Assembly: GCF_002379095.1 (NCBI RefSeq)
Contig: NZ_NBZV01000048.1
Location: forward strand, 1 to 34,932
Length of the DNA stretch: 34,932 nucleotides
Source: Polaromonas sp. AER18D-145
GTDB taxonomy: Bacteria; Pseudomonadota; Gammaproteobacteria; Burkholderiales; Burkholderiaceae_C
Direction: 5' to 3'
Shown: piece by piece, positions 7,907 to 15,499 of the stretch
How the letters are laid out: every line of letters begins with the position of its first letter
Numbering within the stretch: the first letter of the stretch is position 1
Translations under genes and position numbers: made by a program
Notes under the pieces: generated by a model
What the model saw: the letters and a program-made list of their open reading frames with translations, nothing else
Database searches by the model: none
Told to the model about the DNA's origin: nothing

Positions 7907-8611
7907 GTGAATAAACTTTTCCCCTCCGCTGACGAGGCCCTGAAGGGTATCGTCAAGGACGGTCAGCTGATGGCTGTCGGTGGTTTTGGCCTGTGCGGCA
8001 TTCCCGAGGCCCTGATCGAAGCGCTGAAAGCCAGCCAGGTCAAAAACCTGACCGTGATCTCCAACAATGCCGGTGTGGATGGCTTCGGCCTGGGCAAGCT
8101 GCTCGAGACACGGCAGATCAAAAAAATGATTTCCAGCTATGTGGGCGAGAACAAGGAGTTCGAGCGCCAGTACCTGGCCGGCGAGCTGGAGCTGGAGTTC
8201 ACGCCGCAAGGCACACTGGCCGAGAAGCTGCGCGCGGGCGGCGCGGGCATCCCTGCATTTTTCACGAAAACCGGTGTCGGCACCCTCGTCGCCGAAGGCA
8301 AGGAACTGCGCGAGTTCGATGGCGAAACCTATCTGATGGAACGCTCGCTGGTGCCTGATGTGGCGCTGGTCAAGGCCGACATCGCTGACCGCTCGGGCAA
8401 CCTGCGCTTCAACCTGACGGCGCGCAACTTCAACCCGGCCGCCGCCATGGCGGGCAGGGTCTGCATCGTGGAGGTGGAGCGCATCGTCGCCACCGGCGAG
8501 CTGGCGCCCGACGACATCCACCTGCCCGGCATCTATGTGCACCGCATCGTGCACAACCCCACGCCCGAGAAGCGCATTGAAAAGCGCACCACCCGCGACC
8601 GTAAAGTTTGA
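7907..8611 (+). CDS. scoA: 3-oxoacid CoA-transferase subunit A
   Basis: The alpha subunit (234 aa) of a class I succinyl-CoA:3-oxoacid CoA-transferase, which moves CoA from succinyl-CoA to acetoacetate or 3-oxoadipate. It shows the family CoA-transferase signature in [14 protein letters not shown] (residues about 24-37), [14 protein letters not shown], and the highly conserved [19 protein letters not shown]. Translation starts at GTG 7907, with CAGGAG (7895-7900) 6 nt upstream. The scoB gene follows 11 bp after the stop. The PcaI subunit of 3-oxoadipate CoA-transferase is the same family; the sequence fits the acetoacetate-type SCOT better from memory, but the substrate cannot be settled here. 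Confidence 0.94.
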   Translation: MNKLFPSADEALKGIVKDGQLMAVGGFGLCGIPEALIEALKASQVKNLTVISNNAGVDGFGLGKLLETRQIKKMISSYVGENKEFERQYLAGELELEFTPQGTLAEKLRAGGAGIPAFFTKTGVGTLVAEGKELREFDGETYLMERSLVPDVALVKADIADRSGNLRFNLTARNFNPAAAMAGRVCIVEVERIVATGELAPDDIHLPGIYVHRIVHNPTPEKRIEKRTTRDRKV

Positions 8612-8622
8612 GGAGCACGAAC

Positions 8623-9261
8623 ATGGCATGGACCCAGGATCAAATGGCCGCGCGCGCGGCGCAGGAACTCGAAGACGGTTTTTATGTGAACCTCGGCATC
8701 GGCATCCCGACGCTGGTGGCCAACTTCGTGCCCGACCACATCGAGGTGTGGCTGCAAAGCGAGAACGGCATGCTGGGCATTGGTCCGTTTCCGTACGAGG
8801 ACGAGGTGGATGCCGACCTGATCAACGCCGGCAAGCAGACCGTGACCCCCATCAAGGGCTCATCGATTTTCGGTAGCCACGACAGCTTCGCCATGATCCG
8901 CGGCGGCAAGATCAACCTCAGCATCCTGGGGGCCATGCAGGTCAGCGAACACGGCGACCTGGCCAACTGGATGATTCCGGGCAAGATGATCAAGGGCATG
9001 GGCGGCGCCATGGACCTGGTGGCCGGCGTCAAGCGGGTCATCATCCTGATGGAGCATGTCGCGAAGAAGAAAGACGGCACGGAAGACCTGAAAATCCTCG
9101 AAAAATGCACCTTGCCCCTGACCGGGGTTGGTGTGGTGGACCGCATCATCACCGATCTGGCCGTGATGGACGTCACGCAGCAGGGCCTGAAAGTGGTTGA
9201 ACTGGCACCCGGGGTCACCCTCGAAGCCCTGCAGGCCAAGACCGGCTGCAAATTGCTCTGA
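8623..9261 (+). CDS. scoB: 3-oxoacid CoA-transferase subunit B
   Basis: The beta subunit (212 aa), carrying the catalytic glutamate in the [12 protein letters not shown] motif (near residue 47), which forms the enzyme-CoA thioester intermediate. Other family marks are [12 protein letters not shown] at the N terminus, [15 protein letters not shown] and [19 protein letters not shown] place the start at ATG 8623, with AGGAG (8611-8615) 7 nt upstream; the in-frame TTG at 8608 overlaps the scoA stop and is less likely. Together with scoA it forms the heterotetrameric enzyme used in ketone body or PHB-derived acetoacetate use. A small CGGCG-TTCG-CGCCG hairpin (9282-9295) follows the stop but lacks a T-run. 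Confidence 0.94.
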   Translation: MAWTQDQMAARAAQELEDGFYVNLGIGIPTLVANFVPDHIEVWLQSENGMLGIGPFPYEDEVDADLINAGKQTVTPIKGSSIFGSHDSFAMIRGGKINLSILGAMQVSEHGDLANWMIPGKMIKGMGGAMDLVAGVKRVIILMEHVAKKKDGTEDLKILEKCTLPLTGVGVVDRIITDLAVMDVTQQGLKVVELAPGVTLEALQAKTGCKLL

Positions 9262-9545
9262 GCGGCTATTCCGCCTTCATGCGGCGTTCGCGCCGTCTGG
9301 AGGCAATGACAAGCTTTCCCCTGCCACCTCTTCAGGCTGGGACGCGTCGCTCCGGAGGCTGGTGGCGCGCAACTTGGCATTGGCTGGCCACCGGCCTGCA
9401 CGGTCAGATGCCGGAATATGGCATTCATGGCTGGAGCGCGCTCTATTCCTGCGGGAGTAGCTATCAAAAAAAGAGCATGGCGCGAGGTGCCGGGCGTCGT
9501 ACTTTCCCCCGAAAAAAGACATGCGCATGCTAGACTGAATTCACG
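9262..9545. other. Intergenic region after scoB
   Basis: No supported gene. It contains the UUCG-loop hairpin 9282-9295 just after scoB and a fragment of the intergenic repeat (GCTATCAAAAAAAGAG near 9461). Open frames crossing it on both strands have no ribosome binding site or recognisable product. Confidence 0.55.
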
Positions 9546-12269
9546 ATGTTTTGCTCGCGCCGCTTGCCCAAGTCCTTGCTGAATCCGGTGGGGCGGTCGG
9601 TGGCTGGAGCGGCGATTTTTGCGGTCATTGCGCTTTGGTTCTCATGCGCAGGTTCGGCCCATGCCGCACCCGACACCAAAGCACCCGAGCGCGTCACCCT
9701 GCAGCTCAAGTGGCTGCACCAGTTCCAGTTTGCCGGTTATTACGCTGCCCAGGCCAAGGGGTTTTACCGCGAGGAAGGCCTGGACGTCACGATTCGCGAG
9801 GGCGGTGCAAACCGGCCGGTGATTGCCACGGTTCTCAAAGGCGACGCGCATTACGGTATTGGCGACTCGGACCTGCTGATCAACCGCATCAACGGGCAGC
9901 CTCTGGTGGCGCTGGCGGCGATATTTCAGCACTCGCCTTACGTCCTCATGAGCCGGGCGGACCGCCGTCTTCGCGCTCCCAGCGACCTGGTTGGCGCCAG
10001 GGTCATGCTCTCCGAGGGTCAGGGCAGCATCCAGCTGCGTGCCATGCTCAAGCGCGAGGGCATTGACCCCCAGCGCGTCAACATTCTCCCGCAGTCCTGG
10101 AAGCTCGAGGACCTGATCGAGGGCAGGGTGGACGCCGTGTCGGCCTATTCGACGGTGGAACCTGCCATGCTTCGCGCCCAGGGCGTGGCGCCTGCGACCA
10201 TGCGCAGCCTGGACTATGGTGTTGATTTTTATGGCGACATCCTCTTCACGACCGAGGCCCAGGCAGCGAAAGCCCCTGAACGTACGGCCGCATTCCTGCG
10301 TGCCACCCGCAAGGGTTGGGTATATGCCTTCACCCACGAACAGGAAATCGCCGATCTGATCACGGGCATGAAAGGTGTCCGGCAACGGGGACTGACCCGC
10401 GAGGCGCTGCTGGGCGAGGCGATGCAGATGCGGCCCCTGGTACTGCCCGACCTGGTGGAGATCGGGCATCTGAACCCCGGGCGGCTGGAGTCCATCGCGC
10501 GGACGCTGGTGAGCCTGGGCATGGTCAAGGCGGACTACTCCCTGGCGGGGCTGATGTTCGAACCGCAGACGGGCTTGCATCCTTCCCTGGTGCGATGGCT
10601 GACCGGTGCCGGCTTTGGCGTCGTCACCCTGCTGGCCCTGGTGCTTCTCTGGAACCTGCAAATGCGCCGCAGTGTTCGTGAGCGCACCCGGCAGCTGCAG
10701 ACCGAGGTGTTGCGGCGGACTGAGGCGCAGCAGCAGCTCAAGGTCAGCCAGGACATGGTTCAGCTGATGTTCGGAACCGCTGCAACAGGCATCGTGATGA
10801 ACACGCCCGACGGACGCTTCCTGATGGCCAATCCGGCCTATTACGCCATCGTGGGCTACTCCGAGGCAGAGTTGCAGGCCATGGACACCCGCGCGTTGAC
10901 CCACCCCGACGACCGGGTCCGCTACGCCGCGCAGAGGGACCGGATGCTGGCCGGCGAGCTGGAGAGCTTCTCGGAAGAAAAACGGTATGTGAAAAAGGAT
11001 GGCTCCGCCGTGTGGGTTCATTCCACGGTGTCCATGGTGCGGTCTGCGTCGGGGGAGGCCACACACATCATCTCGGTGACCGAAGACATCACGGAACGCC
11101 GGGCTATCCAGGACAAGCTGCACCAGAGCGACGCCTTGCTCAGGATTGCAGGGCGCACCGCGCGGATAGGCGGCTGGATGCTGGAACTGCCCTCGGATCA
11201 TGTGATCTGGTCCGACGAAGTCTGCAAAATCCATGAGGTGCCGCCCGGAACCACGCCCTCCCTGCAGGAAGCGCTGCAGTTTTATGTGGTGCCTGAGTGG
11301 CGCGGGAAGATGGAAGCGGTTGTCGAAGCATGTATCGACAGCGGAACGCCCTTTGATGAAGAAATGGAAATCATCGTTGGCAGCGAACGCCGGGTCTGGG
11401 TCAGGGTGATTGGCGAAGTGGTGCGCGATGACGGCGGGCATATCATCCGGCTTCACGGCTCGACCCAGGACATCACCGAACGCAAGCAGGCCCAGGAAAG
11501 CATCCTGCGCCTCAATGCCGAACTGGAGGAGCGGGTGCGGCAGCGCACCTCGCAACTCGAGGCCGTCAACCGCGAACTCGAAGCGTTTTCGTATTCCGTA
11601 TCACACGACCTGCGCTCCCCGCTCAACACCATCGACGGATTCAGCCAGCTGATGGAGCGCATGGCATCGGACAAAGTGGGCGAAAAGGGAAAGCATTACC
11701 TCAGCCGCATCCGCGCCGGCACCCGTCAGATGGGTGAGCTGATCGAAGGACTGCTTTCACTCGCCAAGCTGTCGCGGGACCCGTTGCGCGCCGGGACGGT
11801 GGATCTGGCAAGGATCGCCACGCAGGTGGTTCAGGCGTGCCAGGAGCGGGAACCGGAGCGCGAGGTGGATATCCACATCCAGGAGAACCTGTTGGCGCTT
11901 GGCGATCCGCTCCTGCTGTCCGTGGTGATCCAGAACCTGCTGGGCAATGCGTGGAAGTTCACGTCCCTGCAGCCGTTGGCGCGCATCGATCTGGGCTGCA
12001 ACACCGGCGGGGACGGCGAGGCCATCTATTTCGTCAGGGACAACGGCGCCGGCTTCGACATGGCCTACGCCGACAAGTTGTTTGGAACCTTCCAGCGGCT
12101 GCATTCCTCCACGGACTACGCCGGTACCGGCATCGGGCTGGCCACCGTCAAGCGCGTCATTGACCGGCATGGGGGCCGGGTCTGGGCCGAGGCTGCCGAA
12201 GGGCAGGGGGCGACGTTTTACTTCACCCTAGGCGCGGTGGTGGTTGACAGTCCGGCGGTCGCCGCGTGA
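9546..12269 (+). CDS. Membrane histidine kinase with NMT1/THI5-like periplasmic sensor and two PAS domains
   Basis: A 907-residue sensor kinase. The signal peptide is about residues 1-40 (ending AGSAHAAPD). Residues about 50-275 form a SsuA/THI5 (NMT1)-type substrate-binding domain, with LQLKWLHQFQFAGYYAAQAK and GFYREEGLDVTIREGG. A transmembrane helix (GFGVVTLLALVLLWNLQM) lies near 354-372, followed by a coiled coil. PAS/PAC 1 is about 400-520 and PAS/PAC 2 about 525-650. HisKA has the phospho-His in SVSHDLRSPLNTIDG (His687), and HATPase_c has NLLGNAWKF, VRDNGAGFDM and GTGIGLATV. No receiver domain and no response regulator gene lie nearby, so its partner is elsewhere. The sensor domain type binds pyrimidine/thiamine precursors or sulfonate-like ligands in relatives; the actual ligand is unknown. 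Confidence 0.94.
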   Translation: MFCSRRLPKSLLNPVGRSVAGAAIFAVIALWFSCAGSAHAAPDTKAPERVTLQLKWLHQFQFAGYYAAQAKGFYREEGLDVTIREGGANRPVIATVLKGDAHYGIGDSDLLINRINGQPLVALAAIFQHSPYVLMSRADRRLRAPSDLVGARVMLSEGQGSIQLRAMLKREGIDPQRVNILPQSWKLEDLIEGRVDAVSAYSTVEPAMLRAQGVAPATMRSLDYGVDFYGDILFTTEAQAAKAPERTAAFLRATRKGWVYAFTHEQEIADLITGMKGVRQRGLTREALLGEAMQMRPLVLPDLVEIGHLNPGRLESIARTLVSLGMVKADYSLAGLMFEPQTGLHPSLVRWLTGAGFGVVTLLALVLLWNLQMRRSVRERTRQLQTEVLRRTEAQQQLKVSQDMVQLMFGTAATGIVMNTPDGRFLMANPAYYAIVGYSEAELQAMDTRALTHPDDRVRYAAQRDRMLAGELESFSEEKRYVKKDGSAVWVHSTVSMVRSASGEATHIISVTEDITERRAIQDKLHQSDALLRIAGRTARIGGWMLELPSDHVIWSDEVCKIHEVPPGTTPSLQEALQFYVVPEWRGKMEAVVEACIDSGTPFDEEMEIIVGSERRVWVRVIGEVVRDDGGHIIRLHGSTQDITERKQAQESILRLNAELEERVRQRTSQLEAVNRELEAFSYSVSHDLRSPLNTIDGFSQLMERMASDKVGEKGKHYLSRIRAGTRQMGELIEGLLSLAKLSRDPLRAGTVDLARIATQVVQACQEREPEREVDIHIQENLLALGDPLLLSVVIQNLLGNAWKFTSLQPLARIDLGCNTGGDGEAIYFVRDNGAGFDMAYADKLFGTFQRLHSSTDYAGTGIGLATVKRVIDRHGGRVWAEAAEGQGATFYFTLGAVVVDSPAVAA

Positions 12270-12275
12270 GAGGTG

Positions 12276-12294
12276 CCCCGGCCGGGGGCCGGGG
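12276..12294. terminator. GC-rich hairpin after the sensor kinase
   Basis: CCCCGGCC (12276-12283) and GGCCGGGG (12287-12294) form a perfect 8-bp stem with a GGG loop 6 bp after the kinase stop. No T-run follows. It may act as a weak or Rho-assisted terminator. It lies just outside the left attachment site of the integrated element. Confidence 0.5.
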
Positions 12295-12304
12295 TGGGAA
12301 GATG

Positions 12305-12325
12305 TGGAGGGTGATGGGAATCGAA
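12305..12325 (+). repeat. attL (duplicated tRNA-Gly 3' end)
   Basis: TGGAGGGTGATGGGAATCGAA repeats the complement of the tRNA-Gly 3' end at 21221-21243, except that two bases (GC after TGGAG) are missing. The longest perfect shared block is the 17-mer at 12309-12325 and 21227-21243. This marks the chromosomal remnant of the original tRNA end, since the working 3' end was replaced by element DNA. Confidence 0.9.
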
Positions 12326-12369
12326 GTGTTGTTTCTAAGCCGCGCCAGTGCTAGATTTCGGCGTTCGGT

Positions 12370-12398
12370 GGAACAAACTTACCCCCGTTTGTTCCCCC
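12370..12398. repeat. Left-end integrase arm-site-like repeat
   Basis: A perfect 9-bp inverted repeat, GGAACAAAC (12370-12378) / GTTTGTTCC (12387-12395), lies 45 bp inside attL. CCCCCGTTTGTTCCCCC (12382-12398) matches CCCCCGTTTGTACCCCC at 21090-21106, beside the integrase, in 16 of 17 bases and in the same orientation. Repeats near both ends of an element are expected of integrase arm-type (P-arm) binding sites. Confidence 0.7.
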
Positions 12399-12512
12399 AG
12401 CAAGCTGGTTCTATTCCTGTTCATCGGCCGCGACACATCAGCACAATCTCACGGGCTGTAGTGCGGTCGATAGACACGACTGCACTTTTCCAAGTACCTC
12501 GCGCGCGCGGGG

Positions 12513-12986
12513 TCACCACTTGCCGAAGCCGGTAGCCTTGGCTACTAGGTCGCGGGTGTCACCCTTACCCTCCGGAAAATTTTCCGGAGGGCTTTGTACG
12601 CCAGCCTTCATGCGCTTCTCGGCCTGTTGTCCAAGTTCGACTTCAATCGCCTCGCCAATAGCCACACGCTCCGATGGCGTGAAGTCCTTGCGGAATTCGT
12701 TCTCAGCGAGTTCGCCCGACGTGTCTTTGGCAGCCTCTACCGTGGCCTCAAAGTGTTCGTCGCTCATGGCGGCTAGGGTTTGCCAATTGCTTGACTGGTC
12801 CTTTGTGATTCCCATGTCGGACAGGGTTGCGGCATGTGTGGTCGTTGCCTCCGACCGCACAATTTCAGCGCCACGCCCGTTCGGGTTGCCCTTCGCCCCA
12901 GTCGCCTTTTCCGTCGCCGCCAACATCTCCCCGGCCCGGCGCTGGGCACGGACACGAATCTCGGCCTTTGCATCCTTGGCGCTGGG
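12513..12986 (-). pseudogene. Truncated ParB-like / phage replication-associated protein remnant
   Basis: The open frame reads AEIRVRAQRRAGEMLAATEK, then ATLSDMGITKDQSSNWQTLA, then a GKGDTRDLVAKATGFGKW end. This pattern (AEIR.RAQRRAGE.L, then MGITK.QSSNWQ.LA) is what I recall from the central part of ParB-like phage and plasmid proteins. Here the normal N terminus is missing: reading upstream meets a TGA at 12989-12987 immediately before SAKDAK, and the C terminus stops shortly after the conserved block. The longest ATG-initiated frame is 12926-12513 (137 aa). I read it as a decayed gene of the element's left arm, but an expressed short protein cannot be excluded. The ParB-like label is from memory of the motif. 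Confidence 0.5.
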
Positions 12987-13307
12987 TCACAGTTTGACGT
13001 GATGGAATGGCATCAAGGCGCGGGCAGCGTCAATCCTTAGTCTCAGGTCTTGCCGGGCATCCGTCATAAGCGCCAGCAGCCATGCCGCCGGGTCGTTGCG
13101 GTGCGGCAATAGGCACCCCGCGCCTCAGTCTCTGCATCCTTGGCGCTGGACACCGACCTGTTCCATTCGTACGCACATCCGCAATTGGCAAGACGACCCA
13201 AGTAATCAGCAAATGTTTAACATTCGCTGAATTCAAAATACCCCGCAAACCCAGCATTCATGCGGGTTTCAGGGCATTGTTAGGGGGCGGCGGCATTTGA
13301 TTAAAGT
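12987..13307. other. Eroded, apparently non-coding part of the element's left arm
   Basis: No supported gene. TGCATCCTTGGCGCTGG occurs twice as a 17-nt direct repeat (12969-12985 and 13133-13149), within a longer imperfect match. On the minus strand both copies read as the same SAKDA peptide segment of the ParB-like remnant, suggesting an internal duplication and deletion. A candidate minus-strand terminator lies at 13231-13266. Confidence 0.55.
13231..13266 (-). terminator. Candidate minus-strand terminator
   Basis: Read on the minus strand, CCCGCA (13266-13261) pairs with TGCGGG (13247-13242) across a 13-nt loop and is followed by GTATTTTGAA. The stem is short and the loop long, so this is a moderate candidate. 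It is suitably placed to end transcripts running left from the small open frame at 13592-13308. Confidence 0.4.
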
Positions 13308-13592
13308 TCAAAAGGGGGATATTTTCTGCGCGTGAGAGACAGAGTGGTGTCCAGAATGACCATCTTCCAAAGTTTGAGGCCCCCCCCACACCCCAAGCGG
13401 CGCGGCTTCCAGCTTGGCAACCAGCGCGGCCAGTTCATCAAACGATGCGCCACCATCGCGGGCGGTCTGTACCTGTGCCAGCAGCGCAGCCCGTAGGCGT
13501 GTCTCATGTTGCAAGGCGTGCGAATGTGCCAGCCGGTTGATTCGAGCCCGTAGCGGCCCGGCCAGTGGCCTGGGTGCGTGTGTCTGGTTCAT
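13308..13592 (-). CDS. Small hypothetical protein (possibly frameshifted)
   Basis: A 94-residue frame starting at ATG 13592, with AGAGGA about 10 nt upstream. Residues 1-65 are helical and Ala/Arg/Leu-rich (RINRLAHSHALQHETRLRAA, then DELAALVAKLEAAPLG) and look like real protein. The remaining residues, after a run of eight G on the coding strand (C8 at 13380-13387 on the plus strand), look like random sequence. The true C terminus may therefore lie in another frame. A longer in-frame version starting at 13733 would add a basic N terminus (MDKKRGRPGGSK), but the linker between looks non-coding. I do not recognise the family. Confidence 0.45.
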   Translation of the reverse strand: MNQTHAPRPLAGPLRARINRLAHSHALQHETRLRAALLAQVQTARDGGASFDELAALVAKLEAAPLGVWGGPQTLEDGHSGHHSVSHAQKISPF

Positions 13593-14019
13593 GGCGCGGT
13601 GTCCTCTCTCGCGTGCGGGCGCGTGTATGCGCGGGAAGTTGTGGGTTAGCGTTAAATCAAAGGGAACTGACGGGTTTGGGGGGTCGAAGCGGCAGACTTT
13701 GGAGCCCCCCGGCCTTCCCCTTTTTTTGTCCACGTTTAGCGAAGCAAACCGAACAGCTCGGTTTAGCCGGGAAAAGCTCTAAACTTTTACTGCCGGGCGG
13801 GGTGCTTGGCGCTTGCATCCGTTGTTAGGGGTGAAGGTGTGCAGCACAGCGCGTTGAAACGCTTGCGGTGAACCTTCTCGCGCCACGTCTTCTCGCCGTT
13901 GCGCCATGCAATCCCATCTCTTTTCTCTGCGCGAGATACCCCGATACAAGCAAGCCACCTGCTCGGAGTACACCAGCCCATCTATGGGGTTGCTCTCTCG
14001 ATGAGCTGGTGTTTGTTGC
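13593..14019. other. Gap between capsid gene and small left-arm frame
   Basis: No gene I can defend. Two overlapping 64-codon frames on the minus strand (ending 13779 and 13787) lack ribosome binding sites and recognisable motifs. The stretch 13650-13740 reads like the start of a GRPGGSK-type phage protein (reminiscent of small terminases) but soon loses coding character. A long inverted repeat lies at 13970-14012. Confidence 0.5.
13970..14012. repeat. 13-bp inverted repeat just 3' of the capsid gene
   Basis: ACACCAGCCCATC (13970-13982) pairs with GATGAGCTGGTGT (14000-14012) with one mismatch across a 17-nt spacer. It starts 8 bp beyond the capsid stop codon in the direction of transcription. 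No T-run follows. It could be a terminator, an mRNA-stabilising 3' hairpin, or a recognition site used in packaging. Confidence 0.65.
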
Positions 14020-15345
14020 TTAGGCTCGGACGCCTGTCACCACTGCGAAGGCTGCGGGGTAGTTGACAACCACGTCAGCGCGAACATGGCAGGCAAAGCC
14101 AATTTCACCCGTTGCCGCGTAAGCCTCTTGCAGTAGCTGGATGCTTACTGACTCACGCATGGCGAAGTGCATATTGTCGAATGCCCCAACATAGATTTCA
14201 GAACAATCAGTTGATGTGCCTACCGTCAAGGTATTGGGGACTTGACTTGTGGCGATCAGCTTGACGGGTTGCAGCATGGCGGGCATGTTCACTGGCTGGC
14301 CGGTCGTGTCCACCAAACCACCCAGCTTAATCAGGCTGCGCGGCGACATGATGACCGCAGTAGGTGCCGGTCCGTCTGCTTGCAGAATGGCCTGATACCC
14401 GCTGAACAGGTTTGCATAACCTGCAAGGGCTGCACCGTTGGCGCCGTTGGTCACTGCCTGAATTCCAACTGTGTTCAGCAATCCGCGCGGCTCGGGCGCG
14501 GTGCCAGTTCCGCGAAGACCTGCACGATCAAGCTCCTTTGCGAAGGCTTGCGCGATGGCTTGATTCAGTGCGACGGTCAAACCCACAGCATCAGCCAGCA
14601 GCTCACGCGACACTTTGAACATGAAGCTCAAACTGCGCGGGGTCGCCACCACTGCGCGGAATGTCGGATCACTGGTTGCCAAGGTGCCCGCCTCGGCTCT
14701 CCAGGCTGCGGTGGGGATGGCGTTTACCGCTGCGGCGGTGTAGGTCTTTGCATTTTCTTCAAGGGGAACAATGCCAGCGCCTGCGGTCAGCAGCGCCGAT
14801 ACAGGAACCATTGCGCCCAGGATGCCGGGCATCAGTACACCAGGCACTGCAAACCCGCCTGCGGTGTCGGTGCCGACGCTCAGGGCATTCTTGACGCTCG
14901 GGGTAGTGCGTAAGTTTGCGATACCGCGAAGGTAATCGGCAATATCGAACTCACCGACTTCTTGCGAATTTCCGGTGTTGTAGTGTTTGGCAAAATCTGC
15001 GCTGTTGCGCATGACGTTCGATGCCGCGCCGGATGCTTGACGCTTGCCGAAGAATTTTTCAGCTTCTTGCATACGCTCGAATGCTTCGTTTACCGCTGCA
15101 ATCGAGTTGCCTGCATATACCAGGGCATCGGTCACGCCGTCGGTGTAGTCGGCAGGCTTGAGGGTGTCGCTGATTGTGTTCAAGGCGCGGCGTGCGGTCT
15201 TGCGCATGGCGTGCAATTCAGCTTCTGAGAGGCTGGATGCGTTGGTGCCGATGTTTACGGCTTCCGGCAAACCGTTTTTAGCGCAAAGAGTCGTCCAGGC
15301 GTTGCGGGCGCTTTCTTCGGTGCCGTGATATGTAGCTTTTGACAT
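14020..15345 (-). CDS. HK97-fold phage major capsid protein
   Basis: A 441-residue capsid subunit. The N-terminal ~150 residues are helical and hydrophilic, like the scaffolding delta domain (ELHAMRKTARRALNTISDTL, NEAFERMQEAEKFFGKRQ). The HK97 core then starts with the hallmark VGTDTAGGFAVPGVLMPGIL (about residues 157-176) and continues through WRAEAGTLATSDPTFRAVVA, SRELLADA near the spine helix and a P-domain/A-domain pattern to a C-terminal FACHVRADVVVNYPAAFAVV. I place the start at ATG 15345 (MSKATYHG); an upstream in-frame start at 15399 overlaps hairpins and adds a non-conserved tail. No protease gene exists in the element to remove a delta domain, so cleavage would need a helper. The 154-bp leader suggests a promoter separate from the replication operon. 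Confidence 0.92.
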   Translation of the reverse strand: MSKATYHGTEESARNAWTTLCAKNGLPEAVNIGTNASSLSEAELHAMRKTARRALNTISDTLKPADYTDGVTDALVYAGNSIAAVNEAFERMQEAEKFFGKRQASGAASNVMRNSADFAKHYNTGNSQEVGEFDIADYLRGIANLRTTPSVKNALSVGTDTAGGFAVPGVLMPGILGAMVPVSALLTAGAGIVPLEENAKTYTAAAVNAIPTAAWRAEAGTLATSDPTFRAVVATPRSLSFMFKVSRELLADAVGLTVALNQAIAQAFAKELDRAGLRGTGTAPEPRGLLNTVGIQAVTNGANGAALAGYANLFSGYQAILQADGPAPTAVIMSPRSLIKLGGLVDTTGQPVNMPAMLQPVKLIATSQVPNTLTVGTSTDCSEIYVGAFDNMHFAMRESVSIQLLQEAYAATGEIGFACHVRADVVVNYPAAFAVVTGVRA

Positions 15346-15499
15346 GATGTTCTTTCGGTGTGGCCCAGGCGCAAAAAAAGCACGCCTAAGCCGATTCATT
15401 GATTGATGGCCTAGAAGCGCGCTTTCCCGTAGGGATGCCGATTCATGCGAACACTTGAAAAACCCGTTGGGATTTTCTTGCGCTCAATTGGCGCAAAGC
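15346..15499. promoter_or_regulatory. Capsid gene leader with several dyads
   Basis: This 154-bp gap between the replication operon and the capsid gene holds TTGCGC (15478-15483) / GCGCAA (15491-15496) and AAAA(A)CCC-GTT-GGG(A)TTTT at about 15459-15476. It also holds AGGCG / CGCCT flanking an A7 tract near 15370-15389 and two copies of GCCGATTCAT. The CCC-GTT-GGG dyad with flanking A/T runs could be a weak bidirectional terminator ending the upstream operon. The rest may be promoter or operator for late capsid expression. Confidence 0.4.

Noticed and set aside
9642..11555. 637-codon minus-strand frame inside the sensor kinase gene
   Set aside because: It is a GC-driven antisense frame rich in His, Arg and Gln; the plus-strand kinase has continuous known domains.
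13779..13981. HNH endonuclease gene left of the capsid gene
   Set aside because: Two overlapping 64-codon frames are present, but neither shows an HNH or zinc-ribbon pattern or a usable ribosome binding site.
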